From Planctomycetota bacterium (GTDB taxonomy: Bacteria > Planctomycetota > Phycisphaerae > UBA1845), in contig JACQFE010000051.1 in NCBI GenBank assembly GCA_016200265.1, positions 1 to 64,000 of the forward strand: a stretch of 64,000 bases of DNA, given 5' to 3'. The stretch's first letter is position 1. Each line of letters starts with the position of its first letter. Of this stretch, positions 45,034-54,115 are shown piece after piece. The notes below the pieces were generated by a model. It had not been told where the DNA came from. It made no database searches and saw only the letters and a list, made by a program, of their open reading frames with translations. The position numbers and the translations under genes are program-made.

Positions 45034-45614
45034 GGAGAATGTTCCAAATCGTTGGCATTCAGCGTTTGATGCAACCAGGCGCGGGCAAACCGCCAATCGC
45101 GCTCGATGGTCCGAAGCGGCGCGGACATGGCGGAAGCGGTCTCTTCATTGGTCATGCCGGCGAAGAAGCGCAACGTGACGATACGATGCTCCCACGGATA
45201 CTCCGATTCCATTCGCTGCATCGCTTCATCAAGTGCGAGCAAGTCGCCATCCTCGGCATCAACGGCGACAGACAGGTTTTCAAAGTCAACTCGTCGCCTC
45301 CCACCGCCTCGTTTCAATCGCCCGGCGGAGCGCGCCCTCTCAACGAGAATGTCGCGCATCGCCCGGCCCGCAGCGAAGAAAAAGTGCCCCCGATTCTCCC
45401 AGGACTGAGTCTCCTTCCCCACCAGTCGCAAATAGACCTCGTGAACCAGTGCGGTGGCCTGGAGTGTTTGACCGGGAGGAGTATTCGCCATCAACGCCCC
45501 GGCAAGCCGGCGTAGTTCGGCATAAACGAGGCGGAGCAGGTCATCGCTTGCTTTGACGTCACCGCGCTCGACTGCATTCAATAGCCGGGTCAAGTCCGGC
45601 GGTCCTGTGTCCAT
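45030..45614 (-). CDS. ECF-type RNA polymerase sigma factor
   Basis: This 194-residue sigma factor is read from MDTGPPDLTRLLNAVERGDV; longer frames reach into the divergent promoter region. Region 2 is ALVHEVYLRLVGKETQSWEN plus RAMRDILVERARSAGRLKRG. Region 4 is WEHRIVTLRFFAGMTNEETA with SAPLRTIERDWRFARAWL. This is the subfamily often paired with PknB-type kinases in Planctomycetota, where phosphorylation rather than an anti-sigma factor is thought to control activity. It overlaps the kinase gene by 4 bases. Confidence 0.92.
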   Translation of the reverse strand: MDTGPPDLTRLLNAVERGDVKASDDLLRLVYAELRRLAGALMANTPPGQTLQATALVHEVYLRLVGKETQSWENRGHFFFAAGRAMRDILVERARSAGRLKRGGGRRRVDFENLSVAVDAEDGDLLALDEAMQRMESEYPWEHRIVTLRFFAGMTNEETASAMSAPLRTIERDWRFARAWLHQTLNANDLEHSP

Positions 45615-45788
45615 CGAAAAATATTCCCCCGATTTGGCGGACGATCCCGCCCAACGTCGGCTGAAGGGTGACGGGCGGAGTTGCTCTGTAGCGGCGGTCA
45701 AAGGTACATGCCGCGGAAATACCCATCGTATCCATCGGAGGCGGCAAACACAATGTTTCGAGCGAGATGCACGGAAACGGAGATTCGC

Positions 45789-47687
45789 ATGAAAAAGTTA
45801 TTGGCAACAGGCGTACTGGCCGTTTGCTGGCTCACGTCCAGTAACGCGCTCGGGCAGCCTGCGTCGTTCACGTATCAAGGTCAGCTCAAGCAACAAGGGT
45901 TTCCGGTCAATGATCTGGCGGACATGAAGTTCCAATTATTCGACTCCGATACTGCGGAAACGCCTGTTGCAGGTCCATTGGTATTCGACGGATTGAATTT
46001 TCCGTCCGTACAATTGTCGAGCGGTTTGTTCTCTGTCGAGCTGGATTTTGGAATCGATGCCCTGCAACAAGGCGGCCAGTGGCTAGAAATTGCCATTCGC
46101 TCTCCGCACGATGGATCCGATGCGGGTGCTTACACCACGCTGACGCCCCGACAACGGCTCACCGCAGCGCCATTTGCACTCAGCGTGCCCGGTTTGGCCA
46201 CGACCGCCGCGGGAGTGGAAGTAGAGGGCGACATCCATGCTTTTGGCCACATCGCGGCAAGTGCGTATACAAGCAACAGCCCGCTCATTTTCAAGGTGAA
46301 TCCACTGGATATGGAGTGCGCTCGATTCGAGGATATGCACTGTTATTTGGGATTGGGAACCACGGACCCTCAAGCGAAGCTGCATGTCGGGGGCGTGGCC
46401 GGTGTTGACGGAATCATGTTTCCTGATGGCACACTTCAGACGACCGCCGCCGGAAACGTCGTCGGAGGAGACAGCGTTTGGTCCTTGGCCAATAGCGGAG
46501 GAATTTTTTATTCGCAAGGGAACGTCGGCGTCGGAACATCTGCGCCGGCCGCAAAGCTGGATATTGCCGCATCGGGAGAGGGTGCGGAACTGCTTCGCTT
46601 CAGCACGGAACGCCCTTGGGTTTTCCGCCAGGTCTATACCGGTCCGTCGGCGAGTCTCCGACTATTCTCCACCACAGGTCAAAAGCGATTCGAGATCACC
46701 GCGAATGATTTGACGAATGTCGCTACGTTTTTGGCCGACAGTGTGAATTCGAAGGTGGGCATCGGCACAACGGCGCCCGCCTCGAAATTGGATATCACCG
46801 CGACCGGTGACGGAGCGGAGCTGCTCCGATTCAGCACAGAGCGTCCGTGGGTGTTCCGTCAGATTCGCACGGGGCCCTCCGCGGGTCTCCAACTCCTGTC
46901 CACCGTCGGGCAAAAGGCGTTCGAACTTACGGCAGTGAATGGAGAAAACGTCGCCACGTTCCTGGCCGATGGCACCAACTCCCGAGTGGGCATCGGGACG
47001 ACCGGCCCCACCCTCGGGACTCGCCTTGACGTGATTGGATATACAGGCGACGCGGTTCACGCAATACATGTTGGATCGGCCACGACTGCAGCGGTGTCCG
47101 GCGTATCCCTTACCGTAAATGGTAACGGGCTTAGCGGGCGAGCCGACATCGGTAGCGGTGCTTACGGCGTCTGGGGGCAGGCCGCCAGTGGAATCGGCGG
47201 GTATTTCACTGGAGGGACGTATGCCATGGTCGCCGACGGCCGGGCTAAGGTCGGCCTGCTCGAGATCGCCGGCGCGGACGTCGCGGAGAAGTTCCCCAGC
47301 AGTGATGAAAATGTCGAGCCGGGAACGGTGATGGAAATCGATCCCGAACATGCGGGGGCACTTCGCGTCGCACACGCCGCGTATAGCACGCTCGTTGCGG
47401 GAATCGTCAGCGGCGCAGGTGACATCCCTGTTGGCGCAGTGCTCGGCAATCTGCCCGGCCATGAGAAAGCCCCGGCGATCGCCCTGTCTGGTCGCGTGTG
47501 GGTGCGTTGTGATGCAAGCACGTCAGCGATCGCCCCAGGCGACTTGTTGACCACATCCGATACCCCCGGACATGCAATGAAGGCTTTGAATTTATCGCGA
47601 GCTCATGGGACCGTCATCGGCAAAGCCATGACCTCGCTTGCGCAGGGTGAAACCGGATTGGTTCTTGTGCTTGTGAGCCTTCAGTAA
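45789..47687 (+). CDS. Secreted tail-fibre/S74-like repeat protein
   Basis: This 632-residue exported protein begins MKKLLATGVLAVCWLTSSNA. It opens with ASFTYQGQLKQQGFPVND, an N-terminal domain common to large secreted proteins of planctomycetes. It then carries repeated VGIGTTAPASKLDI-type motifs like those upstream of phage-tail S74 chaperone domains. Two ~70-residue blocks (residues about 255-325 and 326-398) are close duplicates (ELLRFSTERPWVFRQ in both). The C-terminal part (ADVAEKFPSSDENVEPGTVM, GIVSGAGDIPVGAVLGNLPG, GRVWVRCDASTSAIAPGDLL) resembles a self-processing peptidase-like trimer domain, but catalytic residues were not identified. Confidence 0.75.
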   Translation: MKKLLATGVLAVCWLTSSNALGQPASFTYQGQLKQQGFPVNDLADMKFQLFDSDTAETPVAGPLVFDGLNFPSVQLSSGLFSVELDFGIDALQQGGQWLEIAIRSPHDGSDAGAYTTLTPRQRLTAAPFALSVPGLATTAAGVEVEGDIHAFGHIAASAYTSNSPLIFKVNPLDMECARFEDMHCYLGLGTTDPQAKLHVGGVAGVDGIMFPDGTLQTTAAGNVVGGDSVWSLANSGGIFYSQGNVGVGTSAPAAKLDIAASGEGAELLRFSTERPWVFRQVYTGPSASLRLFSTTGQKRFEITANDLTNVATFLADSVNSKVGIGTTAPASKLDITATGDGAELLRFSTERPWVFRQIRTGPSAGLQLLSTVGQKAFELTAVNGENVATFLADGTNSRVGIGTTGPTLGTRLDVIGYTGDAVHAIHVGSATTAAVSGVSLTVNGNGLSGRADIGSGAYGVWGQAASGIGGYFTGGTYAMVADGRAKVGLLEIAGADVAEKFPSSDENVEPGTVMEIDPEHAGALRVAHAAYSTLVAGIVSGAGDIPVGAVLGNLPGHEKAPAIALSGRVWVRCDASTSAIAPGDLLTTSDTPGHAMKALNLSRAHGTVIGKAMTSLAQGETGLVLVLVSLQ

Positions 47688-47780
47688 CGGGCTTGGACAA
47701 ATCTTCGGGCGCTAAGACGCATTTCCTTTGGAAGGCGTACCGAACGCGCACGATGTGACAGTGATATTCGGAGCAATGAG

Positions 47781-48827
47781 ATGCAAATACACAAAATGTT
47801 GAAAATGCCGGAGTATTATCTCTTCCTCTTCAGTGCCGCGCTGATTTTGAGCGCCGCGCCAGGCGCGAATGCCCAGGACACTAACCCCCTGAATCCGCCC
47901 GCTGTCGAAGATATTCCCAAGGGGTATGTCTTGATTGATGGTGACATGCTTTTTCCTCAATCGATCCTCGGAAACACGGCCGCGGGATACCAGACCAACT
48001 TCTGGCTCAACGGCAGAATTCCGTACGAATTCGACGCCAATGTAACCCCAGCGAATACGGGGGTAGCCAATCCCCAGTCCGCGATGCTCACGGCGATGGG
48101 ATTCTGGCAGGCGGCGGTTCCCAATGTCCATTTCGTTCCCCGAAACGGCACCGATATTTTCTTTTATGTTCACATTCAAAACTCCACGGGGAACAATTCG
48201 CAAGTCGGCGAGGTCGGAGCGCAAGTTATCAACATTGCAAGCTGGGGATCGCCCTACATTATGGCCCATGAACTCGGTCACTGCATGGGGTATGTCCATG
48301 AACACCAGCGACCCGATCGTGATTCCTTTGTGTCAGTTACCCAGAGCAATGTCCAAAACGGCTTTGGTAATCAGTTGACGCTGATGACTGACCCACTGGT
48401 GTATGGACCGTACGATTTCGATTCCCTGATGCATTACGACGGCTGTTCGTTCTCGGTGTGTTGTCCGGCCGGTTCCACCTGCAATTGCTCTGCGGCGTGC
48501 CAAACCATCACGGTACTTCCCGCAAACAACGCCGTTTGGCAATCAAAAATTGGACAACGATCGCACATTAGCTATTGGGACGCCCTGATAATGTCATTCG
48601 CCTATCCGCCCTCCAATTGGCGTTTCCAGCGGACAAGTATGGGCAATGATGTCTTTTTTTCAGGCGACTTCGTGTTTCCTTTCCAATCATTCGCAAAAGG
48701 ATACGACGAGACCCCGAGCGGCGGGACGCTATGGATCCTTGAACCAGGAACCTTCGCTGTGGGTCCGGTGCTTGACAAGCCCATTACGATTGGCGCACCA
48801 GTGGGCACGGTCACGCTCACGCGTTGA
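47781..48827 (+). CDS. Astacin-family (M12A) zinc metalloprotease
   Basis: This 348-residue secreted protease has a signal peptide (FLFSAALILSAAPGANA). The zinc site HELGHCMGYVHEHQRPDRD (163-181) fits the astacin consensus HExxHxxGxxHExxRxDRD. The Met-turn with its Tyr ligand is SLMHYD (215-220). A Cys-rich insert follows (CSFSVCCPAGSTCNCSAAC). The C-terminal ~70 residues after IMSFAYPP are a short beta region. A propeptide probably spans 32-75. It is followed closely by a small dockerin protein on the same strand. Confidence 0.95.
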   Translation: MQIHKMLKMPEYYLFLFSAALILSAAPGANAQDTNPLNPPAVEDIPKGYVLIDGDMLFPQSILGNTAAGYQTNFWLNGRIPYEFDANVTPANTGVANPQSAMLTAMGFWQAAVPNVHFVPRNGTDIFFYVHIQNSTGNNSQVGEVGAQVINIASWGSPYIMAHELGHCMGYVHEHQRPDRDSFVSVTQSNVQNGFGNQLTLMTDPLVYGPYDFDSLMHYDGCSFSVCCPAGSTCNCSAACQTITVLPANNAVWQSKIGQRSHISYWDALIMSFAYPPSNWRFQRTSMGNDVFFSGDFVFPFQSFAKGYDETPSGGTLWILEPGTFAVGPVLDKPITIGAPVGTVTLTR

Positions 48828-48865
48828 GAAGTTGTTCAATCTGAAAGTGAGAGGCAATACTCGAT

Positions 48866-49267
48866 ATGAAAACAGCATTGTTCGCAGTGGCGTTACTTGG
48901 CATGGCCTCGAAAGTCACGATCGGCGAAGAGTTTGACCTATCCTGGCACACGATCGACGGCGGCGGAGCGATGCGAAGCACCGGCGGCGCATTTAAATTG
49001 TCCGGCACGATTGGCCAACCCGATGCCGGATTGCTTTCAGGCGGTGAGTTTTCCCTCTCAGGAGGATTTTGGTTTCCGATTGTAACCGGCGACTGCAATC
49101 AAGACGGCGGGATCGACCCGATCGAACTCGCTTCATTTGAATTGTGCATCGTCGGGCCGCAGCATTCGATGACCGACGCTGGCTGCGCTTGCTACGACTT
49201 CGACGTCGACGGCGATGCGGACCTGGCCGACTTCGCAATACTTCAGAATGCATTTACCGGTCAATAA
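48866..49267 (+). CDS. Small secreted dockerin-type protein
   Basis: This 133-residue protein has a signal peptide (MKTALFAVALLGMASKVTIG). A short beta domain (LSWHTIDGGGAMRSTGGAFK, LSGTIGQPDAGLLSGG) is widespread in planctomycete secreted proteins. The C-terminus has dockerin-like calcium loops GDCNQDGGIDPIELASFE and DFDVDGDADLADFAILQNAF. It probably anchors to or recruits cohesin-like surface partners. It starts 39 bases after the astacin gene, so likely co-transcribed. Confidence 0.85.
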   Translation: MKTALFAVALLGMASKVTIGEEFDLSWHTIDGGGAMRSTGGAFKLSGTIGQPDAGLLSGGEFSLSGGFWFPIVTGDCNQDGGIDPIELASFELCIVGPQHSMTDAGCACYDFDVDGDADLADFAILQNAFTGQ

Positions 49268-49430
49268 GAATGCAGGAAGCAGGGGGACCCGTCAGTTCAG
49301 CCTGAACTTCAAGACCCGAATCACCGCTTCCGATACCGGGATCGGAAAATCGCGAAAATCCCCCACCAGTGAGAAACATCCGTTCGAGGGACACTTCGAT
49401 TCCTCCTCGAAAAGCGATGATTGCTCTCAG

Positions 49431-50801
49431 TCATGTTTCATTGCCGCCACGTAAAAGTATTGACAAAACCGGTGCCGTGAGCAGCGTGGTAACGACGGCC
49501 ATGATGACCAGCATGGCGAAAAGCGTCGGGCTGATTATGTCCAGTTCCAGACCGACGTTGAGGACTATCAGCTCCATCAAACCGCGTGTATTCATCAAGA
49601 CTCCGAGAGCGGCCGATTGTCGGGGGCTGCGACCTGTGAGCCATGCGGGAACGGCGCTGCCGCCGAATTTTCCAAGACACGCGACGACAATGATCGCCGC
49701 ACAAATGGCCCATTGCATCGTGCTGCTGACGAGGTTCACCTGTGTGCGCATTCCTGTGTAGGCGAAAAACGCGGGCAGAAAAAGGCACACGACGATGTCT
49801 TCTAGCCGGTGGGTGAACTCACGGGCGATCAGGCTGCCGTGCGGGATCATCGCACCCAGGAGAAACGCCCCAAAGATCGCATGGATGCCGATCATTTCGG
49901 ATGCAAGCGCTGCGGTCAGAAATGCGGCGACGAGTCCGGCGATCGCTCCTTGCGAAAGCGAACCGTGCGCATCGACCGCACGAGCGACGCGAACCAACAC
50001 AGGCCGCACGAGCACGATCATCACGACAATGAACGCGACAGTGAGTGCGACCGTTATCATCGCACTTGAGGCGCGGGCCTGGGCAAAGCCGGTGACGAAA
50101 GCGAGAAGGCACCAGGCCGTCGCGTCGCCGACCGCGGCGCAGCTCAACGCGATCGCGCCGAGCTCAGTATGCTGCATTCTGCGATCTGTGAGGATGCGGG
50201 CGAGCACCGGAAACGCGGTCACAGACATGGATACGCCGAGAAACATGGCAAACACGCGAAATGGAACGTCGGACGTCGCGCAATGCGGATAAATCCAAAG
50301 TGCAAGCAGTGAGCCAAGGATGAATGGGATGACGATGCCGGCATGCGAAACGGCGATGGTGGCGTGAGGGGCTTGTCGGAGGCGCGACGTGTTCAATTCG
50401 AGTCCGACGATGAACATGTAGAGGATCACGCCGATTTGTGCGAGCACCTGAAGGTATGGCGCGGTGGAGTCAGGCAGTACATAGCTCGCGACACTCGGTG
50501 CGATTCGACCCAGCAGCGACGGGCCGAGAAGAATGCCCGCGACGACTTCGCCGATCACTGGGGGTTGATGGATGAGGCGGAAGAGTTCCCCAAGCAACCG
50601 GGCGGCCAGAATAACGACGATGAGAGTAAGCAGGACGTGGAAGAGAATGTCGGGGTGTGGCACGGTTCTCAGCGGAGCAGTGGGAGCGGCGAGCAGAAGC
50701 CGCCCGACACCACTCGTACCGAAGTGGCTGATCAGTTCGAAGGCCACGATTGTGGCGACGATCATGAGGGCGTATGCCAGAAGGAACCGAAATCGAAACA
50801 T
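49431..50801 (-). CDS. CPA2-type cation/proton antiporter
   Basis: This 456-residue membrane protein has 12-13 helices. The start at 50801 (MFRFRFLLAYALMIVATIVA) is preferred. Family landmarks are LFRLIHQPPVIGEVVAGILLGPSLLG (helix 2), AQIGVILYMFIVGLELN, FLGVSMSVTAFPVLARIL, AAVGDATAWCLLAF (ion-binding Asp region) and LMNTRGLMELIVLNVG. It exchanges Na+ or K+ for H+; the ion is not determinable. No RCK/TrkA domain is attached. Confidence 0.92.
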   Translation of the reverse strand: MFRFRFLLAYALMIVATIVAFELISHFGTSGVGRLLLAAPTAPLRTVPHPDILFHVLLTLIVVILAARLLGELFRLIHQPPVIGEVVAGILLGPSLLGRIAPSVASYVLPDSTAPYLQVLAQIGVILYMFIVGLELNTSRLRQAPHATIAVSHAGIVIPFILGSLLALWIYPHCATSDVPFRVFAMFLGVSMSVTAFPVLARILTDRRMQHTELGAIALSCAAVGDATAWCLLAFVTGFAQARASSAMITVALTVAFIVVMIVLVRPVLVRVARAVDAHGSLSQGAIAGLVAAFLTAALASEMIGIHAIFGAFLLGAMIPHGSLIAREFTHRLEDIVVCLFLPAFFAYTGMRTQVNLVSSTMQWAICAAIIVVACLGKFGGSAVPAWLTGRSPRQSAALGVLMNTRGLMELIVLNVGLELDIISPTLFAMLVIMAVVTTLLTAPVLSILLRGGNET

Positions 50802-50844
50802 ACTCGCTTGCAACAAATTGACCTCGAATGTGCCAAGCAAATGG

Positions 50845-50945
50845 CACTTTCTTCCGCCCCTTCGGGGCTACACTCTCGCCCTCACGCATTCCGGGGGCTT
50901 ACGCCCCCGGCTATTTGCTTTCGCCCCAATGGGGCTACCAAAGAG
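50845..50945. repeat. Cluster of palindromes overlapping 3' end of natB
   Basis: GCCCCttcGGGGC (about 50856), CCGGGGGC-ttac-GCCCCCGG (50891-50910) and GCCCC-aat-GGGGC (50923-50935) follow one another. The last ~20 codons of the NatB-CPBP fusion are read through this element. Confidence 0.75.
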
Positions 50946-53140
50946 GACAAGGCGATTGCCGACAGGAACACAATAATCCCGATTGCAATTGTAAACGCGG
51001 GAAGGTGCGCGGATTCGGCGTTGCTGCTCGGATTCTGCGCCGGGATCAAGCGCAATTGGGTGAACCATTCCGGGCGGACGGCGCTCAAGGCGCCGATGGT
51101 GTTGTGCAGGCAATGGGCGATCATGCCGGGAATGATCGAGCGTGAGCGCCAGCATAGATATGCAAGCACGACACCAAGACCGGCCGTGACAACGAATTTG
51201 AACAAGAAGAAATGGAACACACCGAAGATGGCTGCGGAGGCTAGGATCGCGGACCACGCGCGGCGATTCCCAAACAAGCCGCTCAACAAGAAGCCACGGA
51301 ATAGAAGCTCTTCGCAGATCGCGGGAATGATTGCAATCACGAGCACGAGCATGCCAAGTGGCATGTGCTGAAATGTGTCAACTAGAAGTTGGGCGTTGCG
51401 TTCGAGCGATTCCGGCACGCCGATGATGTGCTGCTGGATGAGATTGATTTCGTGAGCAGGAATCCAGGCGCTTAAGCCGAGAAACAAACCTGCAATGACG
51501 AATTTGCTTTCGGGCAGGCGTAGGGCAAATGCGCCGCGAAGATCGACTTTCCAATACCACGCGATGAATGCCGGTATCGCGACGAACAAAATCGGCATGA
51601 GTTTCGACGTTGCATATAGCAAGGCCTTGGCGTCTTCGCCACCGGCGGGCGAGAGAGCGGCCTGAATAAAGAACCAGAGCGGGAACAGGAGTGACGCGTA
51701 CAGGACACTCATCGAGAGACTTGGCCGCGGCGCGGGACGGAACATGGTCCTCGCAAAATGGCCGCGAAATGACTCGACATCCGCGAATACGACAGACTCG
51801 CGACCAAAGATGTTGGCCGCAATCGCCACCGCCGCGACGGCATACAACGTCGTGGACAGCAGAACGATGACCACCTGCCATCCGTGTACGACTGCGCCGA
51901 GAAGCAAATCGCGGGCCAGTAGCACCATGTTCCCGACGGGCATGACCAGCATCACGCCATCGAGTCGCGTGGCAGGCATGGCCGCTATGCCGCCGGGAAT
52001 GAGCACCGCCAGAATCACCGGCGTCACATAGTTCTGCGCTTCTTTGAATGTCCGCGCGTAACTGCAAACGGCGATCATGATGGCGGACATGAGTACGGCA
52101 AAAGGAATCAGGCAAATGAGGATAAGTGCCATTTTCCCGAGCGGCAGCGAGCCGCCAGTCGTGCTGATGATCTTGTTGAAGCCGCCGAAATAGACGGTGG
52201 CCGTGACGCTGCCGAGATTGAGCGCTGCGCCCATGATCGCGACCGTGGTGACCACGAGAAATTTGCCAACGATCAGATGAATGACCGGCACCGGACAGAC
52301 CATCAGTGATTCGAGCGTGTTTCGTTCACGTTCGCCGGCGGTGAGATCGATGGCCGGATAGATCGCGCCGGTGATCGTCATCAGGATGAGGATCAGCGGG
52401 AGCACTTGGCCGAGTATCGAGGGCGGAGCGGAGAGATCGACGGTTTCGACGGCGAATGGTTCGTCGAAGGTTTGCGGCAGACCACGTTCGGATTTGCGTC
52501 GAGCATCGGTTCGATCGGCGGTGCGTTGGATGACGTCGCGCAGGCGGCGCTCGGCATTGCTGCTGCGCACGTCTTCCTTGTCGCTGTGGAATTGGATTTT
52601 ATTTTGGATGTCGGGTTGATCGACAAGCTCGTCGCGATCGAGAATCACGCCGACGTGGATGGAGCGTTCGCGCACGGCCGCGTCAATTCGCTCTTCGCTG
52701 CCGAGAACGAGAATTCGAATCTTGTTGATGGGCTGCGGCGCAGAATCGCGATCAATGAGCGTGCCAGGTGCGAACATCTTGTCACGGGCGGCACCCCGGG
52801 AAATCGAAGAATCACGCATTGTCCTGGATTCCCATCGCTCACGCTCCGGGCTCTGATGCTGAGACAATTGTTCGTCGTTGCTTTCGCGTTTCAATGCCGC
52901 GGCGTCGGCGTGGATCAGGCGATTGAGGCTCTGGCCTTGTTCGTCATTGAGCACGCCGACGATGATTTCTTCTTCGCGCATGGCCTCTTTTTGATAACTG
53001 ACGGCCTGCACCGATCCGAGCATGAGCATCGGATAGAGCACGATCGGCACCACGATCATGGCGATGAGGGTGCGGTGATCGCGAAGGATATCGACAAGTT
53101 CTTTGACGTAGATGGTGCCGACGAGTGAAGTCCACCTCAT
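50882..53140 (-). CDS. natB: ABC-2 permease NatB fused to CPBP protease domain
   Basis: This 752-residue membrane protein has two parts. The N-terminal half is an ABC-2/NatB-like permease: a first helix (TLIAMIVVPIVLYPMLML), a large extracytoplasmic loop to about 255, then five helices (ILGQVLPLILILMTITGAIY, GERERNTLESLMVCPVPVIH). The C-terminal half (about 490-740) is a CPBP/Abi-type intramembrane metalloprotease, with AICEELLFRGFLLS (EExxxR), GVFHFFLFKFV and AHCLHNTIGAL. The same fusion is known in other phyla. The start overlaps the natA stop (ATGA). The extreme C-terminus is encoded by a palindromic repeat. Confidence 0.92.
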   Translation of the reverse strand: MRWTSLVGTIYVKELVDILRDHRTLIAMIVVPIVLYPMLMLGSVQAVSYQKEAMREEEIIVGVLNDEQGQSLNRLIHADAAALKRESNDEQLSQHQSPERERWESRTMRDSSISRGAARDKMFAPGTLIDRDSAPQPINKIRILVLGSEERIDAAVRERSIHVGVILDRDELVDQPDIQNKIQFHSDKEDVRSSNAERRLRDVIQRTADRTDARRKSERGLPQTFDEPFAVETVDLSAPPSILGQVLPLILILMTITGAIYPAIDLTAGERERNTLESLMVCPVPVIHLIVGKFLVVTTVAIMGAALNLGSVTATVYFGGFNKIISTTGGSLPLGKMALILICLIPFAVLMSAIMIAVCSYARTFKEAQNYVTPVILAVLIPGGIAAMPATRLDGVMLVMPVGNMVLLARDLLLGAVVHGWQVVIVLLSTTLYAVAAVAIAANIFGRESVVFADVESFRGHFARTMFRPAPRPSLSMSVLYASLLFPLWFFIQAALSPAGGEDAKALLYATSKLMPILFVAIPAFIAWYWKVDLRGAFALRLPESKFVIAGLFLGLSAWIPAHEINLIQQHIIGVPESLERNAQLLVDTFQHMPLGMLVLVIAIIPAICEELLFRGFLLSGLFGNRRAWSAILASAAIFGVFHFFLFKFVVTAGLGVVLAYLCWRSRSIIPGMIAHCLHNTIGALSAVRPEWFTQLRLIPAQNPSSNAESAHLPAFTIAIGIIVFLSAIALSSLVAPLGRKQIAGGVSPRNA

Positions 53141-53892
53141 GCGGCGGCTCCGAGATCGGCGTGGATGAGTTTCAAAAAAATGCTGCTCAGTCGCTCTTCA
53201 CCGGCGAGATTGCGGAGATAAGCGATATCACCTTCGGCGATAAGTCGGCCTTCGTGAAGTAGCCCGATCTGGTCGCACAATGTCTCGGCCTCATCGAGAT
53301 AATGAGTCGAAAGAACGATGGACTTTCCTTCGTCTCGCTGGAGGCGAATGAAATCGAGAATGACGCGATTGGAAAGAACGTCGAGGCCGAGCGTCGGTTC
53401 GTCCATGATGAGCACCGGTGGATCGGCGATCAGCGCACGAGCTATGTTGACACGCTGCTTCTGGCCGGTGGACATTGCACCACACCGCAATTTTGCGAAT
53501 CCGCTGATCCCCATTCGTTGAATCAATTCGTCTGCGCGGGCCGCGGCTTCGCGCTTGTCGAGCCCGTGCAAACTTGCAAAATAACGAAGCAACTCGGTTG
53601 CGCTGAGCCGTTGGTAAAGCCCGGTGTTGGCAGTCAGGAATCCGAGAACGCGCTTGACCTCGTCTGGCTGCCGGCTGACATCGAAGCCTGCCAGCGTCGC
53701 GCGGCCACTGGTCGAAGTCATCAGCCCGCTGAGGATTCGCAAGCTCGTGGTCTTTCCGGCGCCGTTGGGACCGAGCAGCCCGTAGATTTGGCCTTTCCCT
53801 ACGCGAAAACCGAGGCCATCGACCGCACGCTTTTCTCCACCATCAGGAAGCGGAAAAGATTTCACGAGGTTTTCAGCGACGATCATGTCCAC
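53137..53892 (-). CDS. natA: ABC exporter ATPase NatA
   Basis: This 251-residue nucleotide-binding subunit has Walker A GLLGPNGAGKTTSLRIL, a Q-loop region GFLTANTGLYQRL, the signature MSTGQKQRVNIARAL, Walker B VLIMDEPTLGLD and the switch His LSTHYLDEAE. It is the usual NatA type, proposed to export Na+ or other small substrates with NatB. It may start at the first or second Met (two residues apart). Confidence 0.95.
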   Translation of the reverse strand: MDMIVAENLVKSFPLPDGGEKRAVDGLGFRVGKGQIYGLLGPNGAGKTTSLRILSGLMTSTSGRATLAGFDVSRQPDEVKRVLGFLTANTGLYQRLSATELLRYFASLHGLDKREAAARADELIQRMGISGFAKLRCGAMSTGQKQRVNIARALIADPPVLIMDEPTLGLDVLSNRVILDFIRLQRDEGKSIVLSTHYLDEAETLCDQIGLLHEGRLIAEGDIAYLRNLAGEERLSSIFLKLIHADLGAAA

Positions 53893-54115
53893 GGTGGAAT
53901 CTTATCGGAACAAACCAGAGGTGCGAATACTGTCATGGATCGCTTGGCAAACTGGAGCGGTGGACAACACAATCTGCACAACCGCCGCCTGGGCAATCGC
54001 ACGCCGGAGTCTTGAAGCTTTGCCAATGCAACGCGCGGCGTCTTCGCTACGGCGACGGCCGGTTGTTGAGATCCTGCAGGATCCGGTTCTGATTCAGGAA
54101 GCCGAACGGGTCATA

